From a virus, in IMG/VR virus record IMGVR_UViG_3300025085_002306, positions 1 through 25,917 of that record: 25,917 nt of DNA, one strand, 5' to 3'. Shown here piece after piece: positions 13,083-20,321 of the stretch. The first letter of the stretch is position 1; each line of letters opens with the position of its first letter. The position numbers and the translations under genes are program-made. The notes beneath the pieces were generated by a model. The model searched no databases. It saw only the letters and a list, made by a program, of their open reading frames with translations, and was not told the origin of the DNA.

Positions 13083-13888
13083 GTAGGGTAAAGTATAATC
13101 TGGTGGGTAATACCTTTACTCACCTTACTAACGGGAACAAAGGATATTCCGTACATGGGAAGGAATCAAAATATCTTGAGTGGAGTAATGATAATCCTTT
13201 AGCAGAGGGAACTTTCTATATTGATAATACTATCAACGATGGTATTAATGATGATCGAAAAGGTCTGAAGTATCTTTGGCTTTTAGAGTCCAAGTATATC
13301 AAGCAAGGACTGGTAGAAAGTATCATCGCCAATCGTGAATTGGTTGAAGATACCTATGAGACTATCTTCACTCATGATCAGAGGTTGCTCTCTCTTGGTG
13401 GTAAGTATAAGTGGGTTCCTGCTCAAGGTTTCTGGATCAAGGAACCAAAGATCTATGAGAAGTCAAAAATGATTTCTATGATTGCTTCTAATAAAAACAT
13501 GTGCGAAGGGCATAGACTTCGCCTTGAATGGGTAGAGAAGATTGGTGATCAAGTTGATCTCTATGGCCGTGGATTTAATGAGATTGAAGATAAAGAAGAG
13601 GGACTTTGTGATTACATGTTCTCTGTTGCAATTGAGAACGGACAGTATAAAACATATTTCACTGAAAAGATTCTAGATTGTTTTGCCACAGGAACCATTC
13701 CTGTGTATCTTGGTGCTCCTGATATTGGTGATCACTTTAATATGGATGGAATCATTCAGTTGAGTGATGAGTTTGACATCTCAGATGACATTTATTATGA
13801 TAGGATGGATGCGATCAAAGATAATTTAGAACGCGCAAAGAAAATGGAAGTTTTAGAAGACTTCATTTGGGAAAACTACTTACGGTAA
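13079..13888 (+). CDS. Glycosyltransferase family 10 (fucosyltransferase-like)
   Basis: 269 residues. The C-terminal half carries the GT10 alpha-1,3-fucosyltransferase signature: MFSVAIENGQYKTYFTEK (about residues 180-197), then ILDCFATGTIPVYLGAPDIG (198-217), equivalent to the family's FEN...YVTEK...A...G.VPV..G. An acceptor-domain segment MISMIASNKNMCEGHRLRLEWV precedes it. GT10 uses GDP-L-fucose. Since the first operon gene should make GDP-L-galactose, the donor here might be GDP-L-galactose, a C6-hydroxyl analogue of GDP-fucose (inference). ATGA overlap. Confidence 0.85.
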   Translation: MSRVKYNLVGNTFTHLTNGNKGYSVHGKESKYLEWSNDNPLAEGTFYIDNTINDGINDDRKGLKYLWLLESKYIKQGLVESIIANRELVEDTYETIFTHDQRLLSLGGKYKWVPAQGFWIKEPKIYEKSKMISMIASNKNMCEGHRLRLEWVEKIGDQVDLYGRGFNEIEDKEEGLCDYMFSVAIENGQYKTYFTEKILDCFATGTIPVYLGAPDIGDHFNMDGIIQLSDEFDISDDIYYDRMDAIKDNLERAKKMEVLEDFIWENYLR

Positions 13889-13889
13889 A

Positions 13890-14705
13890 ATGGTAACGGC
13901 AACACTAAGACATATTAAAGACTTTCATTATTGGAACCTAGGACCAGACGGCACGTATCAGAACGGATTTTATCCAAGTCTGGTACGTGTTCCTGGTAGA
14001 AAGGGCTATATTGGAACCTGTAGGAATGGTAGGGCAAACCTTGATGATGTCTTGCATATCATTCACTATGATGACGATTTCAACCTGACTTATAGAAAAG
14101 AGATTACCAAAGGTGAAGACCCTAGGACGTTTGTCTTTAATAATAAGGCATACTCCCTGACCTGGGATCCTAATCATCAAGAGATCTTGAGATATAAGTT
14201 AGTTGACTTGATTGACGAGAAAGTAATCAATCTCTATATCGATAATGTTCCACCATCTCCTCTCCGCGTTCTTGGTAAGAATTGGATGACCATGCAGAAG
14301 GATGGTGAACTTTACATTCTTCTGACTATTGACCCAGAGATTAATATTCTTCACGTTGATATTGAGACTGGTGAGTGTACATGGGTAACACCATTTGAAA
14401 ATGTACAAAGAGGTTTGCCCATTTCAGATAGCAGAGGTGGAAGTCCTTTGATTTTCCATGAGAAACTGGATATGTATATTGGTTTGGGTCATAGAACTCA
14501 CAACTATGAAAGGCATACACCATTCCTTTACACACTGTCAAAGGACTTTAAGACTTCTGTAATGGGTGAGGATATTGAAACTGGTAAGACTGTAGTGGAG
14601 GATCCTCTCTCAATCTATGAGGAAGATGGAAAGATCTATTGTTGCATTAGTAATTGGCTTCACCCAGATGGATGTGCTAATTTGTATGAGGTTACTGTAG
14701 AATGA
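13890..14705 (+). CDS. Five-bladed beta-propeller protein, GH130/GH43-like
   Basis: 271 residues. Repeated strand blades with a K/E-D-P-R box: KGEDPRTFVFNNKAYSLTWD (about 71-90) recalls the EDPR motif at the start of a blade in GH130 mannoside phosphorylases. GRANLDDVLHIIHYD and RGGSPLIFHEKLDMYIGLGHR form similar repeats. These propellers usually cleave or phosphorolyse glycosidic bonds; if catalysis is retained it could trim or scavenge mannosides. Being inside an operon of glycan transferases, it might also be a non-catalytic glycan-binding protein. I see no clear second catalytic residue, so activity is uncertain. Confidence 0.6.
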   Translation: MVTATLRHIKDFHYWNLGPDGTYQNGFYPSLVRVPGRKGYIGTCRNGRANLDDVLHIIHYDDDFNLTYRKEITKGEDPRTFVFNNKAYSLTWDPNHQEILRYKLVDLIDEKVINLYIDNVPPSPLRVLGKNWMTMQKDGELYILLTIDPEINILHVDIETGECTWVTPFENVQRGLPISDSRGGSPLIFHEKLDMYIGLGHRTHNYERHTPFLYTLSKDFKTSVMGEDIETGKTVVEDPLSIYEEDGKIYCCISNWLHPDGCANLYEVTVE

Positions 14706-15049
14706 GATACGTTGTAGATATTGACGGAACTATCTGTATTCCTGGTCCTACTGATGAAACAAGGTATGATCAGGCACTTCCAATTCAGGATCGGATAGAT
14801 GAAATAAATAAGTTGTATGATGAAGGTCACACTATCATCTACTTAACTGCCAGAGGAATGGGTAGGCACAAAAATAATGCAAACCTGGCAAGACAAGAAT
14901 TTTACGAATTTACTGAAATACAATTGAGTTTGTGGGGATGTAAATATCATGAACTTCATCTTGGAAAACCTACGGCTGATTTTTATATTGATGATAGGGG
15001 GGTAAATTCTGATGAGTTCTTTTCACAAGAAACCGTGGGGAGGGTATGA
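14702..15049 (+). CDS. HAD-superfamily phosphatase (capsule/LPS biosynthesis type)
   Basis: 115 residues, small HAD fold. Motif I is VVDIDGTIC (DxDxT), motif II TARG (around residue 50), and the final acidic motif IDDRG near residues 96-100. The size and layout resemble the short HAD phosphatases found in capsule clusters. It could remove the C7 phosphate from a heptose-1,7-bisphosphate, doing the job of GmhB, or act on another sugar phosphate. ATGA overlap with the propeller gene, and 38 bases overlap with the cupin that follows. Confidence 0.8.
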   Translation: MRYVVDIDGTICIPGPTDETRYDQALPIQDRIDEINKLYDEGHTIIYLTARGMGRHKNNANLARQEFYEFTEIQLSLWGCKYHELHLGKPTADFYIDDRGVNSDEFFSQETVGRV

Positions 15050-15353
15050 AGTTCTACTAGATTCTGAAACTTATAAAGTAAAGAGAATCATAGTAGATCC
15101 ATATCAACAGTTTTCACTTCAGTATCACAATAAAAGAGTAGAGCACTGGGTGATTGTAGATGGTGGAGGTAAAGTAATCGTTGATAACAGCGAACATATT
15201 GCCTTCCTTAGATCTTCATGGTATATTAAAGAGAAATCTATTCATAGAGCAACAGCTGCTTCGGACGGATTAGTTTTTATCGAAACCCAAATTGGTAAGT
15301 GTGATGAAGATGATATCGTCAGAATACAAGATGATTATGGAAGAGTAACATGA
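15012..15353 (+). CDS. Mannose-6-phosphate isomerase type II cupin
   Basis: 113 residues: KPWGGYEVLLDSETYKVKRI, DPYQQFSLQYHNKRVEHWVIVDG and IKEKSIHRATAA form the cupin of the type II phosphomannose isomerases, whose usual pattern is RPWG.Y......KVK.I.V.PG..LS.Q.H..R.EHW.VV.G. It converts fructose-6-phosphate to mannose-6-phosphate. The guanylyltransferase half is absent, so the host must supply GDP-mannose synthesis. This links to the GDP-mannose 3,5-epimerase-like gene at the operon head. Long overlap with the upstream gene. Confidence 0.85.
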   Translation: MSSFHKKPWGGYEVLLDSETYKVKRIIVDPYQQFSLQYHNKRVEHWVIVDGGGKVIVDNSEHIAFLRSSWYIKEKSIHRATAASDGLVFIETQIGKCDEDDIVRIQDDYGRVT

Positions 15354-16201
15354 AAGTTTTAAATCTCGGATCAAGTGGGCAAATTGGTGCCTACCTTACA
15401 GAATACCTTCGCAAGAAAGGTCATGAGGTTATCGAGTATGATAAGAACCTTGGAGCACAATACAACCTCACTGCTATACCTAGCACCTGGTTAGAGTCCT
15501 GTATCAAGCAAGCAGACTTTGTATTCTTCCTTGCCTTTGATGTAGGTGGTTCACGATACCTGAAGAAGTATCAGCATACCTTTGACTTCATCAATAATAA
15601 TACTAGACTGATGGCAAATGTCTTCGGTCTGTTGGAGAAGTACAATAAAAGATTTGTGTTTGCATCATCTCAGATGAGCAACATGTCTTACTCTCCTTAT
15701 GGTGTAATGAAACGAGTGGGTGAACTTTACACTACATCACTGAAGGGACTAACTGTTAAGTTCTGGAATGTGTATGGTATCGAGAAAGACATGGACAAGG
15801 CTCATGTCATCACTGACTTCATCAAGAAAGGATTTGAAGAGGGTGATTTTGAGATGATGACCGATGGCACTGAAGAACGTCAGTTCCTCTATGCTGAGGA
15901 CTGTTGTGAGGCACTTGAATCCATCATGGAAAACTATACTGACTTTAAATCAGAAGATCCCCTGCACATTACATCTTTCCATGCAACATCTATTAAAGAA
16001 GTTGCTGCAATCATCATGGGACAGTTCAATTTGATTGACAAACCAGTTAGAATTAATCCTGGTCTTGCAAAAGATAGTGTGCAGATGGATAAGAGAAATG
16101 AGGCAGATACTTATATCACTGGATGGTGGATGCCTAAAACTAACATGCAAGACGGTATCAAAGCAGTCTTTGACGAAATGAAAAAGGAGTATGGTTACTG
16201 A
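15350..16201 (+). CDS. NAD-dependent epimerase/dehydratase (extended SDR)
   Basis: 283 residues: nucleotide-binding loop NLGSSGQIGAYL (about 5-16), catalytic triad-like FASSQMSNMSYSPYGVMK where Y and K are the YxxxK pair, and NVYG plus DCCEAL of the substrate domain. It belongs to the GalE/WcaG/RmlD-type extended SDRs acting on nucleotide sugars. It is shorter than the usual 310-330. It may carry out an epimerisation or reduction on the GDP-sugar. The substrate is not determinable. ATGA overlap with the cupin. Confidence 0.8.
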   Translation: MKVLNLGSSGQIGAYLTEYLRKKGHEVIEYDKNLGAQYNLTAIPSTWLESCIKQADFVFFLAFDVGGSRYLKKYQHTFDFINNNTRLMANVFGLLEKYNKRFVFASSQMSNMSYSPYGVMKRVGELYTTSLKGLTVKFWNVYGIEKDMDKAHVITDFIKKGFEEGDFEMMTDGTEERQFLYAEDCCEALESIMENYTDFKSEDPLHITSFHATSIKEVAAIIMGQFNLIDKPVRINPGLAKDSVQMDKRNEADTYITGWWMPKTNMQDGIKAVFDEMKKEYGY

Positions 16202-17058
16202 TGTTATCTTTTAATAAACTTGGTAAGTCTGGTCGTCTTGGCAACCAGATGTTTCAATATGCAGCACTGAGAGGTATTGCTGCCAATCGTGGGTTTGACT
16301 GGGTTGTTCCACCTCCAGGTACATCAGGTGTTGATGAGTTTGGTTGTGAGAACAACTACTGTATGTTTGAAACCTTCAAGATGACTGGTGCCACAGAGGA
16401 GCATCATGGCATTCCTGATAATATTCCTTGGGCTATCTGGAAAGAGTTTCACTTCAACGAACAACTCTTTAATGAATGTCCTGATAATGTAAACCTGGAT
16501 GGATACTTTCAGACCGAGAGATATTTTGAGAATGTAGAGAAAGAGATCCGTGAGGACTTTAAGTTCCAGGACTCTATCTACAAACCATGTAAGGAGATGA
16601 TGGATAGTATTGAGGGTGATCGTAAGATCTTCCTTCACATCCGTCGTGGTGATCCTAAGTTGCCTTGGGCATATGTTAACCTAGAGGCAGCACATCCCGT
16701 ATGTACATTTGATTATTATGAAAAAGCCCTTGCTGAGTTTCCTGATGATATCCCTGTCGTTGTGTTCTCTGATGTTATTGAATGGTGTAAGGAACAGGAA
16801 TTCTTTAATCCAGATCGATTCATTTTTTCCGAGACCACTGATGAATTATCTGATGGTCAGAGAGTCCCCTGGACAGATCTATGTCTAATGTCTCTCTGTA
16901 CCGATGCTATCATCGCCAACAGTTCATTCTCTTGGTGGGGTGCATGGTTGATTGATAATCCTGAGAAAAAAGTAATCGCACCTAAGAGATGGTTTGGCGC
17001 ACAGTATGATCACTATCATATGGATGACTTGATTCCTGAAACCTGGACTGTTCTGTAA
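16201..17058 (+). CDS. Glycosyltransferase family 11 (alpha-1,2-fucosyltransferase-like), copy 1
   Basis: 285 residues. The start LGKSGRLGNQMFQYAALRGIA is the GT11 donor-domain opening. LHIRRGDP near residue 143 carries the family H-x-R-R-x-D motif, and SSFSWWGAWL near 240 is the conserved C-terminal motif. GT11 enzymes use GDP-fucose. A second copy lies at 17861, with a GT2 gene between, indicating tandem duplication. Copy 1 has a region of about 30 residues (WVVPPPGTSGVDEFGCENN) not like copy 2. It starts at the TGATG overlap with the epimerase. The donor could be GDP-L-galactose if the operon head makes it (inference). Confidence 0.85.
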   Translation: MLSFNKLGKSGRLGNQMFQYAALRGIAANRGFDWVVPPPGTSGVDEFGCENNYCMFETFKMTGATEEHHGIPDNIPWAIWKEFHFNEQLFNECPDNVNLDGYFQTERYFENVEKEIREDFKFQDSIYKPCKEMMDSIEGDRKIFLHIRRGDPKLPWAYVNLEAAHPVCTFDYYEKALAEFPDDIPVVVFSDVIEWCKEQEFFNPDRFIFSETTDELSDGQRVPWTDLCLMSLCTDAIIANSSFSWWGAWLIDNPEKKVIAPKRWFGAQYDHYHMDDLIPETWTVL

Positions 17059-17864
17059 TGGATCTCACCTTTCTAATTCCTACTAGAATTGAAACAGAAG
17101 ACCGACTGAGAAACATCATCTCGTCGGTTTCTTATTTGTTGCGACATACTAATGCACATGTGATTGTGAAGGAAGTAGCTCCTAGAAATACTTTCCTATT
17201 CAGGGCACTGCCTGAAATCAAGAAGTATGCGGACACGACCAACCTCATTCATTCGTATGAAGAAACTAATGAACCACTTTTCTGTAAGAGTAAGGTTCTG
17301 AATGATCTCATCGTTGAATCTAATACAAGAGTGGTTGCAAACTATGATGCTGATTGCATTCTTCCAATCCCATCATACCAAGAAGCATATGATTTGATTA
17401 TTAATGATAAGGCAGATATAGTGTATCCTTATCAGTGTGGTATCTATCAGTGGTGTGCTGACTTTAGTATGGAGATTTTCTCAGAGTTTGTGAAGTCTTG
17501 GAACGGCACATCTGTTCTTGATAAGAATAAGAGGCTTTCTAATTCTACGATTGGTTGGTGTCAGTTCATCGACCGTCAAAAGTATATCGACTCTTATATG
17601 ATGAATGAGAACTTTGTGTCATGGGGATGTGAGGATGATGAGTTCTACTTCCGTATGAGCACACTGGGACATCGTATTGCAAGACTTAATAATTATGTCT
17701 ACCATCTTGAGCATGGTAGGACACACAACTCCTGGTTCAGTAATCCAAACTTTAATAACAACTATCAACTCTGGAATACGATCAAAACATTTGACAGAGA
17801 TCAGTTGGTGAAGTATTATGAGAACCAGGACTATCTGAAAACACGTAAAGCACAACTGAAATGA
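17058..17864 (+). CDS. Glycosyltransferase family 2-like
   Basis: 268 residues in a GT-A fold: LTFLIPTRIETEDRLRNI at the start, YDADCILP (about 95-102) with the DxD metal/UDP motif, and a C-terminal SWGCEDDEFYFRMSTLG (about 189-205), as in galactosyltransferase C-terminal segments, followed by HLEHGRTHNSW. The TAATG stop/start overlap shows coupling. It likely adds hexose to the glycan acceptor; donor and linkage unknown. It sits between the two GT11 copies. Confidence 0.82.
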   Translation: MDLTFLIPTRIETEDRLRNIISSVSYLLRHTNAHVIVKEVAPRNTFLFRALPEIKKYADTTNLIHSYEETNEPLFCKSKVLNDLIVESNTRVVANYDADCILPIPSYQEAYDLIINDKADIVYPYQCGIYQWCADFSMEIFSEFVKSWNGTSVLDKNKRLSNSTIGWCQFIDRQKYIDSYMMNENFVSWGCEDDEFYFRMSTLGHRIARLNNYVYHLEHGRTHNSWFSNPNFNNNYQLWNTIKTFDRDQLVKYYENQDYLKTRKAQLK

Positions 17865-18664
17865 TAGGATTTAATGCGCTAGGACGAATGGGTCGTCTTG
17901 GCAATCAGATGTTCCAGTATGCAGCCCTCAAAGGACTGTCAAGAAATAATGGAGCAGAAATCACCATCCCATACTATCAGGATGCTGTTGATGATGGCAT
18001 AGGCAATATGCTTCGGACTGAGTTGTTTGACTCTTTCGATCTGAATGTTAATATTGGTTTATTAAATAATGGACATGCACCAGTTGTGCAGGAGAGACAT
18101 TTTCATTTTGATGAAGAACTCTTTCGCTTGTGTCCTGACCACGTAGATATTCGTGGATATTTTCAGACGGAGAAATACTTCAAGCATATTGAGAGTGAAA
18201 TTCGTGAGGACTTTACATTCAAGAAGGAAATTCTTGCACCATGTAAAGAAATGATGGAGGGGGTTAGTGACCCAGTAGCACTTCATGTCCGTCGCACGGA
18301 CTATGTAAGTAACAGTGCCAACCATCCTCCATGCTCTCTTGAGTATTACAAGAAAGCCCTATCACGCTTTGAGGCACATCGCACGGTGATTGTATTCTCT
18401 GATGACCCTGCATGGTGTAATGAACAAGAACTCTTCTCTGGGGACCATTTCATGATCTCTGAGAACGATGATAATCGGATGGACCTCTGTCTAATGACAC
18501 TCTGTAGCGATTTCATTATCGCTAACTCCTCTTTCTCCTGGTGGGGTGCATGGCTTGCTAATAGGGGTATAGTTATTGCCCCTAAACAGTGGTTTGGCAC
18601 CGATGGATATACAAAAGATCACGATACAAAGGATGTAGTACCCGATGGATGGACACGAATTTAG
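17861..18664 (+). CDS. Glycosyltransferase family 11 (alpha-1,2-fucosyltransferase-like), copy 2
   Basis: 267 residues, paralogous to copy 1 from start to end: LGRMGRLGNQMFQYAALKGL, VQERHFHFDEELFRLCPDHV, GYFQTEKYFKHIESEIREDF, LHVRRTDY (HxRRxD, with G replaced by T) and SSFSWWGAWLA. Copy 2 lacks the insert of copy 1 and has a different region about 31-60. The pair may transfer to two different acceptors. ATGA overlap with the GT2 gene. Confidence 0.85.
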   Translation: MIGFNALGRMGRLGNQMFQYAALKGLSRNNGAEITIPYYQDAVDDGIGNMLRTELFDSFDLNVNIGLLNNGHAPVVQERHFHFDEELFRLCPDHVDIRGYFQTEKYFKHIESEIREDFTFKKEILAPCKEMMEGVSDPVALHVRRTDYVSNSANHPPCSLEYYKKALSRFEAHRTVIVFSDDPAWCNEQELFSGDHFMISENDDNRMDLCLMTLCSDFIIANSSFSWWGAWLANRGIVIAPKQWFGTDGYTKDHDTKDVVPDGWTRI

Positions 18665-19478
18665 TACGATGGACAAGAACAAGTCCGCATTTAAACTGAA
18701 AGGTCTCCCCACAATCTATTGGCTCAATCTGGATGCCGATGAGAACAGAAGGTTCTACATGGAGGAGCAGTTTAAATATTGGCAAGTTGAAAATCATATT
18801 CGTATCGCTGGATATGATGCGAGGGAGGATGATCCATCAGAATATCTGAAAGGAAGGGTTCCTGACAGTGTGAGTCCTGCTGAGTTGGGATGCTGCATGT
18901 CCCACCTCAAAGCGATTAAGCATTTCTATGAAGAGACTGAAGATGAGTATTGCATGATCCTTGAGGATGATGTAGACTTTTCTACAGTAAAGCACTGGAA
19001 CTTTACTTGGCATGAATTCTTTGGACTTCTCCCATATGATTGGGATTGCGTTCAGATGACTGCCATCACAACTGGAGACATCCACGTAAAACTTCACCAC
19101 AAGTTCATCAACGATTTCTCTGCAGCAGCCTATCTAATCTCTAGGCATCATGCTGCAAAGATGATGAAGTATCATATCCGTGGTAATAAGTATAAGTTGG
19201 ATAATGGTGTAAAACCCAGAGCAGTCTCTGAAGATACAATCTTAGAAACTGGTAAAACTTACACCATTCCTTTGTTCTTGTATAATCTAGATTTTAGTTC
19301 TACGATTCATCAAGAACATATTGGCGTCTTCCATCAAGGACCACATACTGCTCTGTCAAACTACTGGCAGCAGCAAGGACCAAACGTTGACATCCGAGAC
19401 TGGATGAACTATGATCCTTATCTTGGTCGGATCGTCCACAACTCTGCACAGCAGAATGTGGAAAACCCACCAAGTTGA
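18645..19478 (+). CDS. Glycosyltransferase family 25 (LPS glycosyltransferase)
   Basis: 277 residues. IYWLNLDADENRRFYMEEQF (about 24-43) is the family N-terminus, GYDAREDDP follows, ELGCCMSHLKAIKHFYEE (about 79-96) and MILEDDVDF (about 104-112) give the EDD metal site. GT25 members transfer galactose or glucose onto lipopolysaccharide or related glycans. The start at 18645 overlaps the GT11 end; an internal ATG at 18669 (MDKNKS) is possible. It ends the operon: the TGA at 19476 is inside the -35 box of the next promoter. Confidence 0.83.
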   Translation: MDGHEFSTMDKNKSAFKLKGLPTIYWLNLDADENRRFYMEEQFKYWQVENHIRIAGYDAREDDPSEYLKGRVPDSVSPAELGCCMSHLKAIKHFYEETEDEYCMILEDDVDFSTVKHWNFTWHEFFGLLPYDWDCVQMTAITTGDIHVKLHHKFINDFSAAAYLISRHHAAKMMKYHIRGNKYKLDNGVKPRAVSEDTILETGKTYTIPLFLYNLDFSSTIHQEHIGVFHQGPHTALSNYWQQQGPNVDIRDWMNYDPYLGRIVHNSAQQNVENPPS

Positions 19479-19503
19479 CAGAATCTCAAGACTCTGTTAA
19501 TAT
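19475..19503 (+). promoter_or_regulatory. Sigma-70-like promoter
   Basis: TTGACA (19475-19480) with TAATAT (19498-19503) at 17-base spacing. Its -35 includes the TGA stop of the glycosyltransferase gene. It overlaps the late core at 19501, so this gene may be read early and late. Confidence 0.5.
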
Positions 19504-19508
19504 AAATA
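19501..19508 (+). promoter_or_regulatory. T4-type late promoter TATAAATA
   Basis: TATAAATA exactly matches the T4-family late promoter core recognised by the gp55-type sigma factor. The transcript would begin near 19514 and carry a leader of about 110 bases to the ATG at 19623. Confidence 0.75.
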
Positions 19509-19535
19509 CTTAACCTTTTGTCTTTCAGTAATTAA

Positions 19536-19616
19536 AGTAACGAAAGGTATACTTAACACGGGACAGTCGAGTCCCTATTCATCTGCGGGTATCCATTCCG
19601 CAAGTAACTAAAGGTA
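19536..19616 (+). promoter_or_regulatory. Structured leader with repeated SD-like box
   Basis: The leader contains AGTAACNAAAGGTA twice, at 19536-19549 and 19603-19616. The second copy carries AAAGG eight bases before the ATG and should be the true ribosome site. Between them lie two hairpins: GGGAC/GTCCC (19560-19575, loop AGTCGA) and TGCGG/CCGCA (19584-19602). CTTTC at 19522-19526 could pair GAAAG in the first copy. This suggests translational control. Confidence 0.6.
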
Positions 19617-19622
19617 ACAAAA

Positions 19623-19994
19623 ATGTTTAAATCTGTATTCGCAGCTTCTGCTGCTCTGTTCGCTTCTGCTGGCGCTGCCCTTGCAGGTCCATACGTTAAC
19701 GTAGAAACCAACGCTGGTTGGACTGGATCCGAGTACAACGGTGCCGGAACAGACCTCCACGTAGGCTATGAAGGTGCATTCAGTGACACTGGTTCGTTCT
19801 ACGTTCAGGGCGGTGCTACTGTACTGACTCCTGATGGTGGTGACGCTGACACCGTTCCTTCTGGTAAGGCAGGTCTTGGCTTGGGTCTGACTGACGCTCT
19901 GGGTGCATATGGTGAAATCTCTTTCGTCGGTTCTGGCGACGAAGATCTTGACCGTGGTTACGGAGCAAAGTTGGGCGTCAAGTACAACTTCTGA
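19623..19994 (+). CDS. Small secreted beta-rich protein, possible outer-membrane beta-barrel/porin-like
   Basis: 123 residues. A clean signal peptide (MFKSVFAASAALFASAGAALA, cleavage after ALA at 21) precedes a beta-rich glycine/aspartate-rich chain PYVNVETNAGWTG..., with alternating strands and loops (GAYGEISFVG, GYGAKLGVKYNF). The chain ends in aromatic F, the C-terminal signature of barrel proteins recognised by BamA. With about 100 residues after cleavage, an eight-stranded barrel is possible. It has the only perfect late promoter in the window. A host outer-membrane placement, receptor masking or a lytic-phase role are inferences; its identity beyond this is not known to me. Confidence 0.75.
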   Translation: MFKSVFAASAALFASAGAALAGPYVNVETNAGWTGSEYNGAGTDLHVGYEGAFSDTGSFYVQGGATVLTPDGGDADTVPSGKAGLGLGLTDALGAYGEISFVGSGDEDLDRGYGAKLGVKYNF

Positions 19995-20003
19995 TTGTTC
20001 ATA

Positions 20004-20032
20004 TAGACAAGTAAATATCTAGATGTTATACT
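20004..20032 (+). promoter_or_regulatory. Sigma-70-like promoter abutting a terminator
   Basis: TAGACA (20004-20009), 17-base spacer, TATACT (20027-20032), followed at once by the terminator GC stem. The predicted start near 20040 falls inside the hairpin. Confidence 0.6.
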
Positions 20033-20059
20033 GGGGGTGCGACGGCATCCCCTTTTTTT
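20033..20059 (+). terminator. Rho-independent terminator
   Basis: GGGGGTGC (20033-20040) pairs with GCATCCCC (20045-20052, one G-T wobble) across loop GACG, and seven T follow. The T run ends against the ATG at 20060. It should end the barrel-gene transcript. Confidence 0.88.
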
Positions 20060-20269
20060 ATGAGAAATTATTTGGTAAGGATCGCCACTCATCCTGCTAC
20101 ACACTTTAATTTGATTTCTATTGGAGTATTGATTACGATTGGAATGCTTCACAACTATGCTCACTTTACGATGGATAAAGATGCAGATGCTTATGTGAGG
20201 CAGTGGTGTAGGTCATCATCAGAAAACAAAAAGATCTGCATCCGCTATGGCGGCAACATGGACTATTGA
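20060..20269 (+). CDS. 69-residue membrane protein
   Basis: MRNYLVRIATHPATHFNLISIGVLITIGMLHNYAHF starts with a basic N-terminal segment and then a hydrophobic span (about 18-31), followed by a soluble tail with two cysteines (WCRSS, KICIR). The ATG follows the terminator U-run directly, with no Shine-Dalgarno. The last bases (TGA at 20267) sit in the next -35 box. Single-pass, cytoplasmic/periplasmic topology uncertain. Function unknown. Confidence 0.65.
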   Translation: MRNYLVRIATHPATHFNLISIGVLITIGMLHNYAHFTMDKDADAYVRQWCRSSSENKKICIRYGGNMDY

Positions 20270-20294
20270 CAAAACTTTATGTTTCCTATATACT
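20266..20294 (+). promoter_or_regulatory. Sigma-70 promoter for hli gene
   Basis: TTGACA (20266-20271), 17-base spacer, TATACT (20289-20294); the -35 includes the stop codon of the preceding gene. ATGTTTC (20279-20285) and GAAACAT (20302-20308) form an inverted repeat flanking the -10. Confidence 0.8.
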
Positions 20295-20321
20295 ATGTAA
20301 AGAAACATTACGGAGTGTATC

